Part shown: piece by piece, positions 29,058-40,572 of the stretch
Layout: each line of letters begins with the position of its first letter
Position numbering within the stretch: the stretch's first letter is position 1
Assembly (NCBI GenBank): GCA_024372625.1
Contig: CP099605.1
Location: 1 to 64,000, forward strand
Origin: Comamonadaceae bacterium OTU4NAUVB1
GTDB taxonomy: Bacteria; Pseudomonadota; Gammaproteobacteria; Burkholderiales; Burkholderiaceae_C
Direction of reading: 5' to 3'
Length of the DNA: 64,000 nucleotides
Position numbers and translations under genes: made by a program
The notes under the pieces: generated by a model
Seen by the model: only the letters and a program-made list of their open reading frames with translations
The model's database searches: none
Told to the model about the DNA's origin: nothing

Positions 29058-30496
29058 GCGCCGTCCACGACGCGGCGCCGGCCCCGGTCGCCCGGGCGCG
29101 CTGGCGCGCGGCGCCCGGGCGGCGGCGCGCGCCCTCCCTCACCGCGCGGGTGCTGCGCGGCGTGCTGCTGCCGCTGGCGCTGACCTGGCTGCTGGGCTCG
29201 GGGCTGTCGCTGGGCGTGGCCAACTACTTCACCGGCCAGGCCTTCGACCGCGCGATGCTCGACGATGCCTATTCCGTCTCGGCCAACGTGCGCGCGGGCG
29301 GCGCGCGGGGCATGGAATTCCTGCTGACGCCGCGCGAGATCACCAGCGTGCTGTTCGACCAGTCCGAGGCGGTGTTCTTCGCCGTCATGCGCCCCGACGG
29401 CTCGCTCATCGCCGGCCATGCCGGACTGCAGGCGCCCGAACCGGTCGCGAACGCGCGCTACCGCTTCTCGGACGTCGTCTACCAGGGACGTTCGCTGCGC
29501 GCCGTGGTGCTGGAGAACCCCGACCCGGAGCAGGCGTTCCACGTCGTCATCGCGCAGACCACCCGGGCGCGCCGCGCCATGATCGAGCGGCTGCTGCTCT
29601 ACACGCTGGTGCCCGAGATGCTGGTGCTGACGCTGCTGGCGGCCTGGCTGTGGCGCAGCATCGGGCGCGAGCTGCATCCGCTGCGCGACCTGCAGCGCGC
29701 GCTCGACCGGCGCGACGCCAACGACCTGTCGCCGGTGCCGGTGGCGCGCACCTCGCGCGAACTCGAACATCTGGGAGAGGCCGCCAACTCGCTGCTCGAA
29801 CGCCTCGACCACAGCGTGCGCGCGCAGCGCGAGTTCGCCGGCAACGTCGCGCACGAACTGCGCACGCCGCTGGCCGGCATCCGCGCGCTGGCCGACTACG
29901 GCCTCGCGCAGAAGTCGCCGGCGGTCTGGCGGGAGCAGCTCGAGCGCATCGCGCAGAGCCAGTCGCGCGCGAGCCACCTGGTCGACCAGCTGCTGGCGCT
30001 GGCGCTGGCCGACGAGGGCCGCGCGACGCTGCGCCGCGAGCCGGTGCGCCTGGACCTGCTGGTCGAGCAGGCCGTGATGCGCCACCTCGCGCGCGCCGAT
30101 GCGCAGGGCGTGGACCTGGGCGCACGGGGCCTGGACGCGCCGGTCACGATGGAGGCCAACACGGCGCTGGTCGAAGGCATCCTGGACAACCTGATCGACA
30201 ACGCGCTGCGCTACGGCGGGCGCACCATCACGGTCGAACTCGCCGGCTCGACGCTCGCCGTGGCCGACGACGGCCCCGGCATCCCGAAGGCGGCGCAACG
30301 CGACCTCGTGCGGCGCTGGGCGCAGGGCGCGGCCGGCCAGAAGCTGGGACAGGGCGCGGGCCTGGGGCTGGCCATCATCGCGCGCTACACGACGCTGCTG
30401 GACGCGCAGCTCAGCTTCGGCACCACGCCCGGGAGCACCGGCCTGCGGGTCGAGGTGACCTTCGCGCCCTGGGACCACGCCGCGCCGGCCGGCTGA
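29054..30496 (+). CDS. Sensor histidine kinase
   Basis: A 480-residue membrane kinase coupled to the response regulator by an ATGA overlap. Two membrane helices (about 34-58 and 178-200) bracket a periplasmic sensor of about 120 residues of the two-component-sensor N-terminal type. The phospho-acceptor is His267 in NVAHELRTPLAG, with N box DNLIDNALRYGG, DDGPGIP, and GAGLGLAII. No clear metal-binding His cluster is visible in the sensor, so a metal signal is inferred only from the divergent czc operon. Confidence 0.92.
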   Translation: MSAVHDAAPAPVARARWRAAPGRRRAPSLTARVLRGVLLPLALTWLLGSGLSLGVANYFTGQAFDRAMLDDAYSVSANVRAGGARGMEFLLTPREITSVLFDQSEAVFFAVMRPDGSLIAGHAGLQAPEPVANARYRFSDVVYQGRSLRAVVLENPDPEQAFHVVIAQTTRARRAMIERLLLYTLVPEMLVLTLLAAWLWRSIGRELHPLRDLQRALDRRDANDLSPVPVARTSRELEHLGEAANSLLERLDHSVRAQREFAGNVAHELRTPLAGIRALADYGLAQKSPAVWREQLERIAQSQSRASHLVDQLLALALADEGRATLRREPVRLDLLVEQAVMRHLARADAQGVDLGARGLDAPVTMEANTALVEGILDNLIDNALRYGGRTITVELAGSTLAVADDGPGIPKAAQRDLVRRWAQGAAGQKLGQGAGLGLAIIARYTTLLDAQLSFGTTPGSTGLRVEVTFAPWDHAAPAG

Positions 30497-30544
30497 GGCC
30501 GGTGGGCCGGCCGGGGCGACCGCGCACCGCGCGGTCCCGTCGGC

Positions 30545-31648
30545 TCAGTCGAGCGTGGGGTAGTCGGTGTAGCCGTGCTCGCCGCCGCCGTACATCGTGG
30601 CCTTGTCGGGCTTGTTGAGCGGAGCGCCTTCGCGCAGCCGGCGCACGAGGTCGGGATTGGCGATGTACGGGCGGCCGAAGGCCACCAGGTCGGCGCCTTC
30701 CTCGACGGCCTGCTCGGCCAGGGCCTTGTCGTAGCCGTTGTTGACCATCCAGGCCCCACGGCCGCCGGCCGTGCGGTAGGCGGCTTCCAGGGCGTCGTAG
30801 TCGAAGGGCCGGTCGTCGAGTTCGCGCTTGCCGCCGGTGGCGCCCTCGATCACGTGCACGTAGGCCAGACCGAGGGTGGCGAGCTGCTGGACGAGGTGGG
30901 TGAACAGCGGCTGCGGATCGTCGTCCTGGGCGTCGTTGGCGGGCGTGACGGGCGACAGCCGGATGCCGGTCCTGCCGCCGCCGATGGCGTCGGCCACCGC
31001 GCGCGTGATCTCCAGCGTCAGGCGGGCGCGGTTCTCGATGCTGCCGCCGTAGTCGTCGGTGCGCTGGTTGCTGCCGCTCTTGAGGAACTGGTCGAGCAGG
31101 TAGCCGTTGGCGGCATGGATCTCGACGCCGTCGAACCCGGCGGTCTCGACGGCATTGCGCGCCGCCGCGGCGAAGGTGTGGACGATGCCGGGCAGCTCGC
31201 CGACGTCGAGCGCGCGCGGCTCGGACGTGTCGACGAATTCCGCCTTGCCGTCCTTGATCAGCACGGTCTGCGCCTTGGCGCGGATGGCCGAGGGCGCCAC
31301 CGGGGCGCCGCCGTCGGGCTGCAGCTCGGTGTGCGAGATGCGCCCGACGTGCCAGAGCTGCACGACGATCCGGCCGCCGGCCGCGTGCACGGCATCGGTC
31401 ACGTGCTTCCAGCCGTCGAGTTGCTCGGTGCCGTAGAGGCCGGGAACGTCGGAGTAGCCCTGGCCCTGGTGGCTGACGGCGGTGGCTTCGGTGACGATCA
31501 GGCCGGCGGTGGCACGCTGCGCGTAGTAGGTGGCGGTGATGTCGCGCGGGATGGCGTCGGGGGAGCGGTTGCGCGTCAGGGGTGCCATGACGACGCGGTT
31601 GGCCAGTTGCAGGTCGCCGAACTGGACCGGTTCGTAGAGGGAGGTCAT
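30545..31648 (-). CDS. Old-yellow-enzyme family alkene reductase (NemA-like)
   Basis: FMN-dependent NAD(P)H ene-reductase of 367 residues acting on activated alkenes, maleimides and nitro compounds in the cytoplasm. Family features are [13 protein letters not shown] at the N-terminus, [11 protein letters not shown] with the substrate-side His-Val region, the catalytic segment [33 protein letters not shown] and the FMN-phosphate [11 protein letters not shown]. It is downstream of the GST gene on the same strand with a 61-bp gap, suggesting joint electrophile detoxification. It is convergent with the kinase gene. Confidence 0.93.
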   Translation of the reverse strand: MTSLYEPVQFGDLQLANRVVMAPLTRNRSPDAIPRDITATYYAQRATAGLIVTEATAVSHQGQGYSDVPGLYGTEQLDGWKHVTDAVHAAGGRIVVQLWHVGRISHTELQPDGGAPVAPSAIRAKAQTVLIKDGKAEFVDTSEPRALDVGELPGIVHTFAAAARNAVETAGFDGVEIHAANGYLLDQFLKSGSNQRTDDYGGSIENRARLTLEITRAVADAIGGGRTGIRLSPVTPANDAQDDDPQPLFTHLVQQLATLGLAYVHVIEGATGGKRELDDRPFDYDALEAAYRTAGGRGAWMVNNGYDKALAEQAVEEGADLVAFGRPYIANPDLVRRLREGAPLNKPDKATMYGGGEHGYTDYPTLD

Positions 31649-31709
31649 GCCGAAATCTTCCTGGGAAATGTCGATGGAGCGGTCGATGGAGCGGTCGAGG
31701 CAGCGCGCG

Positions 31710-32330
31710 TTACTTCGCCGATGCCTTGGCGGCGGCTTCCGCGGCCATGGCTTCCTTGACCGCCGGGCGCTCGCCGATGCGGGCGTGCCAGGCCTGCACC
31801 TGCGGGTACGCGGCGAGGTCCACGCCGGTGGGCTTGGCCCAGTTGGTCACGGTGAACAGGTAGGCGTCGGCCACGGAGAAGTGGTCGCCCATCAGGAACT
31901 GCTTGCCGGTGAGCTGCTGCTCGATCCATTCGTAGCGCTTGGCCAGCTTGGCGCGGGCCTGCGTCTTGGTCTCGTCGGGCGTGGCGGGATTGAACATCGG
32001 GCTGAAGCCCTTGTGGACCTCGGTGCCGATGAAGTTGAGCCATTCCTGCAGGCGGTAGCGCGGCAGCGTGCCGTTGGCCGGCGCCAGGTTCTTCAGGGGC
32101 ACCTGGTCGGCGATGTACTGGACGATCACCGGGCCCTCGCGCAGCAGCGTGCCGTCGTCGAGTTCGAGCAGCGGCACGTAGCCCAGCGGATTGATGGCGT
32201 AGTAGTCGCTGCCGTCGGCGAGCTGGTGGCTCTTGGTGCTGGCGAGCACGGGTTCAAACGCGAGACCGGCTTCGATGAGGACGATGTGCGGCGACAGCGA
32301 ACAGGCGCCCGGCGAGAAATACAGCTTCAT
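31710..32330 (-). CDS. Glutathione S-transferase
   Basis: A 206-residue beta-class-like GST. The thioredoxin-like N-terminal domain begins [18 protein letters not shown], with Cys10 at the beta-class position. The glutathione-binding [14 protein letters not shown] and [11 protein letters not shown] follow, then a helical C-terminal domain. It conjugates or reduces electrophiles using glutathione. The ATG at 32330 agrees with the family start; the frame upstream is not conserved-looking. It precedes the ene-reductase gene, so both may respond to electrophile stress, but no regulator is adjacent. Confidence 0.93.
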   Translation of the reverse strand: MKLYFSPGACSLSPHIVLIEAGLAFEPVLASTKSHQLADGSDYYAINPLGYVPLLELDDGTLLREGPVIVQYIADQVPLKNLAPANGTLPRYRLQEWLNFIGTEVHKGFSPMFNPATPDETKTQARAKLAKRYEWIEQQLTGKQFLMGDHFSVADAYLFTVTNWAKPTGVDLAAYPQVQAWHARIGERPAVKEAMAAEAAAKASAK

Positions 32331-32556
32331 GGATCGATTCCTTGAGGGGATGAGGGAAGGGGAGAAAGAGGGAAGGGCGGGTGACGAAGATGGGGGAACG
32401 GCCTGCATTCTGCAAGCGGACGACGGCGGATCGGGCGACCCTCATGCCATCGCGTTTTTGTCCTACGGGTGGCCGCGCGGGCCGGCCGTGCGGCGTCCGG
32501 ACCCCTGTTCTACGCTGTATGCATGCGTGGCACGCCGTCGCGCCAAAGGAGCCTCC

Positions 32557-32742
32557 ATGTTGAAGTACGCCATCGTTTTCGCGGTCATTTCACTCATCGC
32601 CGGTGCCCTGGGCTTCGGCGGCGTCGCCGCTGGTGCCGCTGGCATCGCCAAGGTCCTGTTCGGTCTGTTCCTGGTCCTGGCCGTGATCTTCCTGGTGCTC
32701 GCCGCACTGGGCGTGGGCGCGGTGCGCAAAGCGATCGACTGA
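32557..32742 (+). CDS. DUF1328 small membrane protein
   Basis: A 61-residue protein with two hydrophobic helices ([20 protein letters not shown] and [18 protein letters not shown]), matching the DUF1328/UPF0391 (YtjA) family. These are small inner-membrane proteins often induced by stress and have no assigned function. The ATG at 32557 follows AAAGGAG at good spacing. The gene lies between the divergent GST gene and mnmG, 122 bp before the latter. Confidence 0.9.
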   Translation: MLKYAIVFAVISLIAGALGFGGVAAGAAGIAKVLFGLFLVLAVIFLVLAALGVGAVRKAID

Positions 32743-32864
32743 CGCGCCGGTCGCAGCGGGAGGTGGCCCCACGGGCCACGCCTCCGAGGTCGCACGCTTA
32801 AAATTGCGACCCCGTCTCCCACGGAGACTCCACCGCCGCGCACGCGATAGTGCGCTCCCTCCAC

Positions 32865-34810
<1,946 letters not shown>

Positions 34811-34814
<4 letters not shown>

Positions 34815-35503
34815 GCCAGGATGCCGCGTTGCGAGAGGGCGCCAAGGCGCTCGGCGTCGAATTGACCGAGCGCCAATGCGAGCGGCTGCTGGCCTACGGC
34901 GCGTTGATCCTGAAGTGGAACAAGGTCTACAACCTGACGGCCCTCCGCGACCCGTCCCTGGTGCTCACGCACCATCTGCTCGACAGCCTCTCGGTCATCG
35001 AGCCCTTGCGGCGCGAGAAGCCGGCAGCGACGCGAACGGCCCATGGTGCTGGTGCGGGGCCGGGGCAGGGCGATGCCGGGCGGATGCGGCTGATCGACGT
35101 CGGCGCCGGTGCCGGACTGCCGGGCGTCGTGATCGCCATCCTGCGCGACGACATCCACGTCACGTGCGTGGATGCCGTGGCCAAGAAGGCCGCGTTCGTG
35201 CAGCAGGTGGCGGTCGAGCTGGGGTTGCCCAACCTGCGTGGTCTGCACGCACGTGTGGAGACGCTCTCGGGCGCCTACGATGTCGTCAGTTGTCGGGCCT
35301 TCGCGTCGCTGGTCGACTTCTGCGACGGCTCCCGCCAGCTGCTCGCGACAACGGGCGTATGGATGGCCATGAAGGGCAAGATGCCGGACGAGGAAATGGC
35401 GGCGCTGTCCGCCGATGTCGATGTGTTTCACGTGGAACCATTGCGTGTACCGGGTCTCGATGCCGAACGCTGCCTGGTGTGGGCGCGCGCCAGGACGGCC
35501 TGA
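34811..35503 (+). CDS. rsmG: 16S rRNA (guanine527-N7)-methyltransferase RsmG (GidB)
   Basis: SAM-dependent methyltransferase that makes m7G527 in 16S rRNA; its loss gives low-level streptomycin resistance. The 230-residue protein shows [14 protein letters not shown], the SAM-binding [15 protein letters not shown] and the [10 protein letters not shown] region. A Gly/Ala-rich insertion of about 20 residues ([18 protein letters not shown]) precedes the SAM motif, lengthening it over the usual 207-215. The start overlaps the mnmG stop (ATGA). A second parS-like site lies near its 3' end. Confidence 0.96.
35424..35439. other. parS-like site (two mismatches)
   Basis: TGTTTCACGTGGAACC inside rsmG, matching the parS consensus at 14 of 16 positions, with the central TTCACGTG core intact. 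Confidence 0.75.
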
Positions 35504-35536
35504 AGCCGGTGCCTTCTTCCAGGTACGGGCGGCGAG

Positions 35537-35552
35537 TGTTCCACGTGAAACA
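35537..35552. other. parS-like site (one mismatch)
   Basis: TGTTCCACGTGAAACA, 15 of 16 positions of the parS consensus, in the 205-bp gap between rsmG and the LysE-family gene. Confidence 0.88.
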
Positions 35553-35708
35553 TGCTGCATCGCGCGCGTCGCTCGTTGGCCGATCGTTCCCGCAACGCGC
35601 CTGAGATTCCCGGCGATTGCGTTCGGCAACACATGCGGCGAGGCGGTCGCAATGGCCGTGGCTTAGACTCGGCCTCCTTTCATCCGCCCGGTCAACCAGG
35701 AAAATTCC

Positions 35709-36323
35709 ATGTTCGGCATTGCTGATTACGGCGCTTTTGTGGTGGCCATCGTCGTGTTCCTGTTGATTCCCGGGCCGGGCAATCTGGCCCTCGTCACGTC
35801 GACCGGCAAGGGCGGCATCAGGGGCGGGCTGGCGGCGACCTTCGGCGTCATCGCCGGCGATCAGGTGCTGATGTGGCTGGCGGTGGCGGGCGTCGCCGCG
35901 CTGCTGGCGGCCTATCCGGCGGCCTTCCATGCCGTGCAGTGGCTGGGCGCCGTCTACCTCGCCTGGCTGGGCTTCAAGATGCTGCGCGCCAAGCCCGGCG
36001 ATGCGCCCATCCTGAACATCCGGCCCCGGCAGTTCTTCCGCCAGGCGCTGTTCATCACGCTGCTCAATCCGAAGGCCATCGTGTTCTACATGGCGTTCTT
36101 TCCGCTGTTCGTCGATCCGGCCCGCCACCAGGGCCTGACGACCTTCGCCGTCATGGCGCTGACCATCGCCGTGCTGACCTTCCTGTACGGCACGTGCGCC
36201 ACGCTGCTCACGCACTTCCTGGCCGAGCGCCTGCGCGCCAACCCGCGCGTGAGCAGCACGCTCGAGAAGATCGCCGGCGTATTCCTGATCGCGTTCGGCA
36301 TCAAGCTCGCCATCAGCCGCTAG
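35709..36323 (+). CDS. LysE/RhtB-family amino-acid exporter
   Basis: A 204-residue inner-membrane protein with six hydrophobic segments. Family signs are the opening IPGPGNLALVTSTGKGGIRGG, the hydrophobic AWLGFKMLRA and the central LLNPKAIVFYMAFFPLFVD. LysE/RhtB members export basic or small neutral amino acids and homoserine lactones; the substrate here is unknown. It lies between rsmG and parA, transcribed in the same direction, with 90-200 bp gaps either side. The ATG at 35709 follows CCAGGAAAA. Confidence 0.92.
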   Translation: MFGIADYGAFVVAIVVFLLIPGPGNLALVTSTGKGGIRGGLAATFGVIAGDQVLMWLAVAGVAALLAAYPAAFHAVQWLGAVYLAWLGFKMLRAKPGDAPILNIRPRQFFRQALFITLLNPKAIVFYMAFFPLFVDPARHQGLTTFAVMALTIAVLTFLYGTCATLLTHFLAERLRANPRVSSTLEKIAGVFLIAFGIKLAISR

Positions 36324-36414
36324 GGCCGGCGCGACGATCGCGCACCGCTTCCATCCCGCCTTCCAGTTTCCCGTCATCCCGTTCCTGTACGCACCGAAAG
36401 ACATCGAGCAAGCC

Positions 36415-37389
36415 ATGGCCAAGATTTTTTGCATCGCCAACCAGAAGGGCGGTGTCGGCAAGACCACCACCACCGTGAACCTGGCCGCCGGACTCGCCAA
36501 GGTGGGTCAGCGCGTGCTGATGATCGACCTCGATCCGCAGGGCAACGCCACCATGGGTTCGGGTGTCGACAAGCGCCAGCTGGAGCTCTCCGTGTACGAC
36601 GTCCTGCTGGAGTCCGCCTCCGTGGCCGAGGCGCGCGTCCATTCGGAGCGTTGCGGCTACGACGTGCTGGGCGCCAACCGCGAACTCGCGGGCGCCGAGG
36701 TCGAGATGGTCGCGCTCGACCGGCGCGAGAAGCGCCTGCGCACCGCCCTGGCCGCCGTCGGCGCCGAGTACGACTTCATCCTCATCGACTGCCCGCCCAG
36801 TCTCAACCTGCTCACGCTCAACGGCCTGTGCGCCGCGCACGGCGTCATCGTGCCGATGCAGTGCGAGTACTTCGCGCTGGAAGGCCTGACCGACCTGGTC
36901 AACACCATCAAGCAGGTGCACGCCAACCTCAACAAGAACCTGCAGATCGTGAACCTGGTGCGCGTCATGTTCGATCCGCGCATCACGCTCCAGCAGCAGG
37001 TCAGCGAGCAGCTCAAGTCGCACTTCGGCGACAAGGTGTTCGACACCGTCATCCCGCGCAACGTCCGGCTGGCCGAGGCGCCGAGCTACGGCCTGCCGGG
37101 CGTGGTGTTCGACCCCTCGGCAAGGGGCAGCCAGGCCTTCGTCGCCTTGGCGAGCGAGCTGGTCGAGAAGATGCCGCCGGCGAGCATGTTCGCGCCGCTG
37201 TCCGCCGCGTCGTCGCCGGCCGCCAGGGCCAGGCAGGCGGGCAAGGGCGAGAAGCTTGAAAAGGGCGAGAAGACCGAGCAGGGGGACGAGGGCGGCAAGG
37301 GCGACAAGGGCGGCAAGGCCCAGGACGCCGCCGGACCCGGCGCGGGCAATGCCGCCAGACCGGCGACATCGACACGCGAATCGGCATGA
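36415..37389 (+). CDS. parA: Chromosome partitioning ATPase ParA (Soj) with extended C-terminus
   Basis: Walker-type ATPase that moves ParB-parS complexes and segregates origins. Residues 1-260 are a normal Soj: deviant Walker A KGGVGKTTTTVNL (about 11-23), LMIDLDPQGNAT, FILIDCPPSLNLL and the DNA-binding SEQLKSHFGDKVFDTVIPRN region. Residues 265-324 form an unusual tail rich in Lys, Gly, Glu and Ala (KGEKLEKGEKTEQGDEGGKG), about 60 residues longer than typical. The stop overlaps the next start (ATGA). Confidence 0.96.
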   Translation: MAKIFCIANQKGGVGKTTTTVNLAAGLAKVGQRVLMIDLDPQGNATMGSGVDKRQLELSVYDVLLESASVAEARVHSERCGYDVLGANRELAGAEVEMVALDRREKRLRTALAAVGAEYDFILIDCPPSLNLLTLNGLCAAHGVIVPMQCEYFALEGLTDLVNTIKQVHANLNKNLQIVNLVRVMFDPRITLQQQVSEQLKSHFGDKVFDTVIPRNVRLAEAPSYGLPGVVFDPSARGSQAFVALASELVEKMPPASMFAPLSAASSPAARARQAGKGEKLEKGEKTEQGDEGGKGDKGGKAQDAAGPGAGNAARPATSTRESA

Positions 37390-37985
37390 GCGCGGCATCG
37401 GGCGACCCCACCGTGCTGCTGCTGCCCGGCTGGCACGACAGCGGCCCCACCCACTGGCAGAGCCGCTGGGAAGCCGTGCACGGCGACCACCGCGTCGAAC
37501 AGCACGAGTGGGTGCGCCCGTTGCGCGGCGACTGGTCGATCCGGCTGGAGGAAGCGGTCATCGCGGCGCCGTCGCCGGTCGTGCTGGTGGCCCACAGCCT
37601 GGGTTGCCTGCTGGTGGCCGCCTGGGCCGCGCACTCGCGCCGGACCGACCGGGTGCGCGCCGCGCTGCTCGTCGCGCCGGCCGACCTGGAACGCGACGAC
37701 CTGCGCCAGACCATTCCCGGCTGGGCACCCATCGTGCGCCAGCGCCTGCCGTTTCCCTCGCTGATGATCGCGGCCGGCGACGACCCGTATTGCGAGGCCG
37801 TCCGATCGCGCCAGCTGGCCACCGACTGGGGCGCCCGCTTCGTCGACGCCGCCGACATCCGATACGACCCCGTTCCTGCGGAGGGCGCCGCCGGCACCCA
37901 CGCCGGCCACCTCAATCACGACTCCGGCCTGGGCGACTGGCCCGAGGGTCGTGCGCTGCTGAACGACTTCCTGAAAGAGCACTGA
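37386..37985 (+). CDS. RBBP9/YdeN-type alpha/beta hydrolase
   Basis: A 199-residue serine hydrolase of the RBBP9 family. Features are LLLPGWHDSGPTHWQSRWE at the N-terminus, the nucleophile elbow VAHSLGC, AGDDPYC carrying the acid residue, and a C-terminal NHDSGLGDWPEG, where the His of the catalytic triad usually lies. It is translationally coupled to parA (4-bp overlap) and ends 5 bp before parB, so it is an integral part of the partition operon. No function in segregation is known, and the substrate is unknown. Confidence 0.9.
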   Translation: MSAASGDPTVLLLPGWHDSGPTHWQSRWEAVHGDHRVEQHEWVRPLRGDWSIRLEEAVIAAPSPVVLVAHSLGCLLVAAWAAHSRRTDRVRAALLVAPADLERDDLRQTIPGWAPIVRQRLPFPSLMIAAGDDPYCEAVRSRQLATDWGARFVDAADIRYDPVPAEGAAGTHAGHLNHDSGLGDWPEGRALLNDFLKEH

Positions 37986-37990
37986 ACGCG

Positions 37991-39028
37991 ATGGCTACCA
38001 AGAAACTCAAGGGCCTCGGCCGCGGACTCGAAGCCCTGCTGGGTCCGACCTTCAACGCCGCCACCGGTGCCACCGGCGCCGACGACGGCGACGGCGACGG
38101 CGCCCCCGGCGCGGCGGAAGCCGGCCGGGCCGGCGACGGGCGTCCGGCCGCCAACGGCGCGCGCATCGATCCCTCCGTGCTGCGGCTCGACCAGATGGTC
38201 GCCGGCGCCTACCAGCCACGCACCCGCATGGACGAGGGCGCGCTCTACGAGCTGGCCGAGAGCATCAAGGCGCAGGGCATCATGCAGCCCATCCTCGTGC
38301 GCCGCCTGGAACCCGACCTGGCCGCGCTCAAGCACGCGGAATACGAAATCATCGCGGGCGAACGCCGCTTCCGTGCCGCCAAGCTCGCCGGACTCGACAG
38401 CGTGCCGGTGCTGGTGCGCGACGTCGCCAACGAGGCGGCGGCGGCCATGTCGCTGATCGAGAACATCCAGCGCGAGGACCTGAATCCGCTCGAAGAGGCC
38501 CAGGGCCTGCAGCGCCTGATCGAGGAGTTCGGCCTCACGCACGAGACCGCCGCGCAGGCCGTCGGCCGCTCGCGCAGCGCCGCCAGCAACCTGCTGCGCC
38601 TGCTCAACCTGGCCGAGGCCGCGCAGGCCATGCTGATGGCCGGCGACATCGACATGGGCCACGCGCGTGCGCTGCTGGCGCTCGACCGGGGCGCGCAGGT
38701 GACGGCGGCCACGCAGATCGCGGCGAAGAAGATGTCGGTGCGGGAGGCCGAGGCCCTGGTCAAGAAGCTGGCCGCCGACTTCGGCTCCGCGCCGTCGTCG
38801 GCCGCGTCGCGCCGTGCCGCGTCCGATGCCCTGGACAAGTCGGGCGACCTGAAGCAGGTCGAGCGCGAACTGGCCGACCTGCTGACCTCCGCCGTCGAGG
38901 TCCGCATCAAGAAGCGCACCCGTCATCGCGGCAACCGGGTGGTGGAGAGCGGCGAGCTGGCGATCCACTTCGGCTCGATGGAGGCCCTCAACGGCCTCAT
39001 CGAGCGCCTGCGCAGGATGCCGGCCTGA
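37991..39028 (+). CDS. parB: Chromosome partitioning protein ParB (Spo0J)
   Basis: parS-binding CTP-dependent clamp. The 345-residue protein starts with the ParA-activating KKLKGLGRGLEALLG, then has box I GERRFRAAKLAG, box II ENIQREDLNPLEEA, the helix-turn-helix THETAAQAVGRSRSAASNLL, and the C-terminal dimerisation region. The ATG at 37991 gives the conserved start. Three parS-like sites lie 2.4-3.7 kb upstream. It is 3' of the hydrolase in the same operon. Confidence 0.97.
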   Translation: MATKKLKGLGRGLEALLGPTFNAATGATGADDGDGDGAPGAAEAGRAGDGRPAANGARIDPSVLRLDQMVAGAYQPRTRMDEGALYELAESIKAQGIMQPILVRRLEPDLAALKHAEYEIIAGERRFRAAKLAGLDSVPVLVRDVANEAAAAMSLIENIQREDLNPLEEAQGLQRLIEEFGLTHETAAQAVGRSRSAASNLLRLLNLAEAAQAMLMAGDIDMGHARALLALDRGAQVTAATQIAAKKMSVREAEALVKKLAADFGSAPSSAASRRAASDALDKSGDLKQVERELADLLTSAVEVRIKKRTRHRGNRVVESGELAIHFGSMEALNGLIERLRRMPA

Positions 39029-39058
39029 CACCCGGCCCGGCGCCCCGTCCGGGTCGGC

Positions 39059-40486
39059 TCAGAGGCTGAAGATCTTCCCGGGATTCATGATGTTCCGGGG
39101 GTCGAGGGCGCGCTTGATGACGCGCATGACATCGACCGCGCCGGCGCCGGCCTCGCTGACCAGGAAATCCATCTTGTGCAGGCCGATGCCGTGCTCGCCG
39201 CTGCAGGTGCCTTCCAGGGCGATGGCGCGCGTCACCAGCGCGTGATTGAGGCCTTCGGCGCGGGCACGCTCGGCGGCGTCGTCCGGATCGATCAGGTAGC
39301 CGAAGTGGAAGTTGCCGTCGCCCACGTGCCCGACCAGGAAGTAGGGGATGCCGCTGGCGTCCGCCTCGGCGACCGATTCGAGCAGGCAATCGGCCAGGCG
39401 CGAGATCGGCACGCAGGTGTCGGTGGAAATCGCGCGGCAGCCCGGCCGCGACTGGATGGCGGCGAAGTACGCGTTGTGCCGCGCCGTCCACAGCCGCGTG
39501 CGCTCCTCCGGCGTGGTCGCCCACTCGAAGGCGTTGCCGCCATGGCCGCTGGCGAGTTCCTGCACCAGTTCGGCCTGCTCCTTCACGCCCGAGGGCGAGC
39601 CGTGGAATTCCATCAGCAGCATCGGTTCCTCGCGCAGCCCCAGCCTGGCGTAGGCGTTGACCATGCGCACCGTGTTCGAGTCGATGAGTTCGACACGCGC
39701 GATCGGGACCCCCAACTGGATGATCTCGATGGTCGTGCGCACGGCCGCTTCGATGCTCGGGAACGAGCAGATCGCTGCCGACACGGCCTCGGGCAGCGGA
39801 TAGATGCGCAGCGTCACCTCGGTGATCACGCCCAGCGTGCCCTCGCTGCCCACCATCAGGCGCGTGAGGTCGTAGCCGGCCGACGACTTGCGTGCCCGCG
39901 TGCCGGTGCGGATCACCTCGCCGGCGGCCGTGACCACCTCGAGGGCCAGCACGTTCTCGCGCATGGTGCCGTAGCGCACCGCGTTCGTGCCGCTGGCGCG
40001 CGTGGCCGTCATGCCGCCGATCGAGGCGTCGGCGCCGGGGTCGATCGGGAAGAACAGGCCCGTGCTCTTGAGTTCGTCGTTGAGCTGCTTGCGCGTGACG
40101 CCCGGCTGCACCGTCACCGTCAGGTCGTCGGCATCGATGGACAGCACCTGGTTCATGCGGCCCAGGTCGATACTGATGCCGCCCTGCACGGCCAGCAGGT
40201 GGCCTTCCAGCGAGGAGCCGACGCCGAACGGGATCACCGGCACGTCATGGTCGCCCGCCAGTCGCACGGCATAGGCCACGTCCTGCGTGCTCTCGGCGAA
40301 GACCACGGCGGCGGGCGGCGGCAGCTCGAAGGACGACTCGTCGCGCCCGTGCTGCGTGCGCACGGCCAGGGCGGTCGAGCAGCGTTCGGCGAAGCGTGCC
40401 TTGAGCGCGTCGATCAGCGCGGCCGGAACCTCGCGCTGCGCGGCCACGGGAGGGGCCAGGTGGGAGAGGGCGGCGGGAGCGTTCAT
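39059..40486 (-). CDS. FAD-linked oxidase (GlcD/D-lactate dehydrogenase type)
   Basis: A 475-residue flavoprotein of the vanillyl-alcohol-oxidase fold. The FAD-binding half has VIPFGVGSSLEGH and DPGADASIGGMTATRASGTN; the C-terminal substrate half has HVGDGNFHF and GEHGIGLHKMDFL. These features fit D-lactate or glycolate oxidases (LDHD/GlcD), which pass electrons from 2-hydroxy acids to the respiratory chain. No glcE or glcF neighbours are present, so a single-subunit D-2-hydroxyacid dehydrogenase is more likely. It is convergent with parB and divergent from the adenosyltransferase gene. Confidence 0.93.
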   Translation of the reverse strand: MNAPAALSHLAPPVAAQREVPAALIDALKARFAERCSTALAVRTQHGRDESSFELPPPAAVVFAESTQDVAYAVRLAGDHDVPVIPFGVGSSLEGHLLAVQGGISIDLGRMNQVLSIDADDLTVTVQPGVTRKQLNDELKSTGLFFPIDPGADASIGGMTATRASGTNAVRYGTMRENVLALEVVTAAGEVIRTGTRARKSSAGYDLTRLMVGSEGTLGVITEVTLRIYPLPEAVSAAICSFPSIEAAVRTTIEIIQLGVPIARVELIDSNTVRMVNAYARLGLREEPMLLMEFHGSPSGVKEQAELVQELASGHGGNAFEWATTPEERTRLWTARHNAYFAAIQSRPGCRAISTDTCVPISRLADCLLESVAEADASGIPYFLVGHVGDGNFHFGYLIDPDDAAERARAEGLNHALVTRAIALEGTCSGEHGIGLHKMDFLVSEAGAGAVDVMRVIKRALDPRNIMNPGKIFSL

Positions 40487-40572
40487 GGCGAGGTTCCTCT
40501 GGGCCCGCGACGACAGCGCGGGCGGTCTAACATTCTATGAACCGCTTTCCAACCCTTCATCGGAGTCAACCC

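Noticed and set aside
30515..30540. GC-rich hairpin between the sensor kinase and alkene reductase genes as a terminator
   Set aside because: The stem is plausible but there is no T-run on either strand, and GC-rich stems arise easily in this genome.
40487..40572. Cobalamin riboswitch before the adenosyltransferase gene
   Set aside because: The gap is only 86 bp, too short for the roughly 200-nt element, and no B12-box-like sequence was seen.
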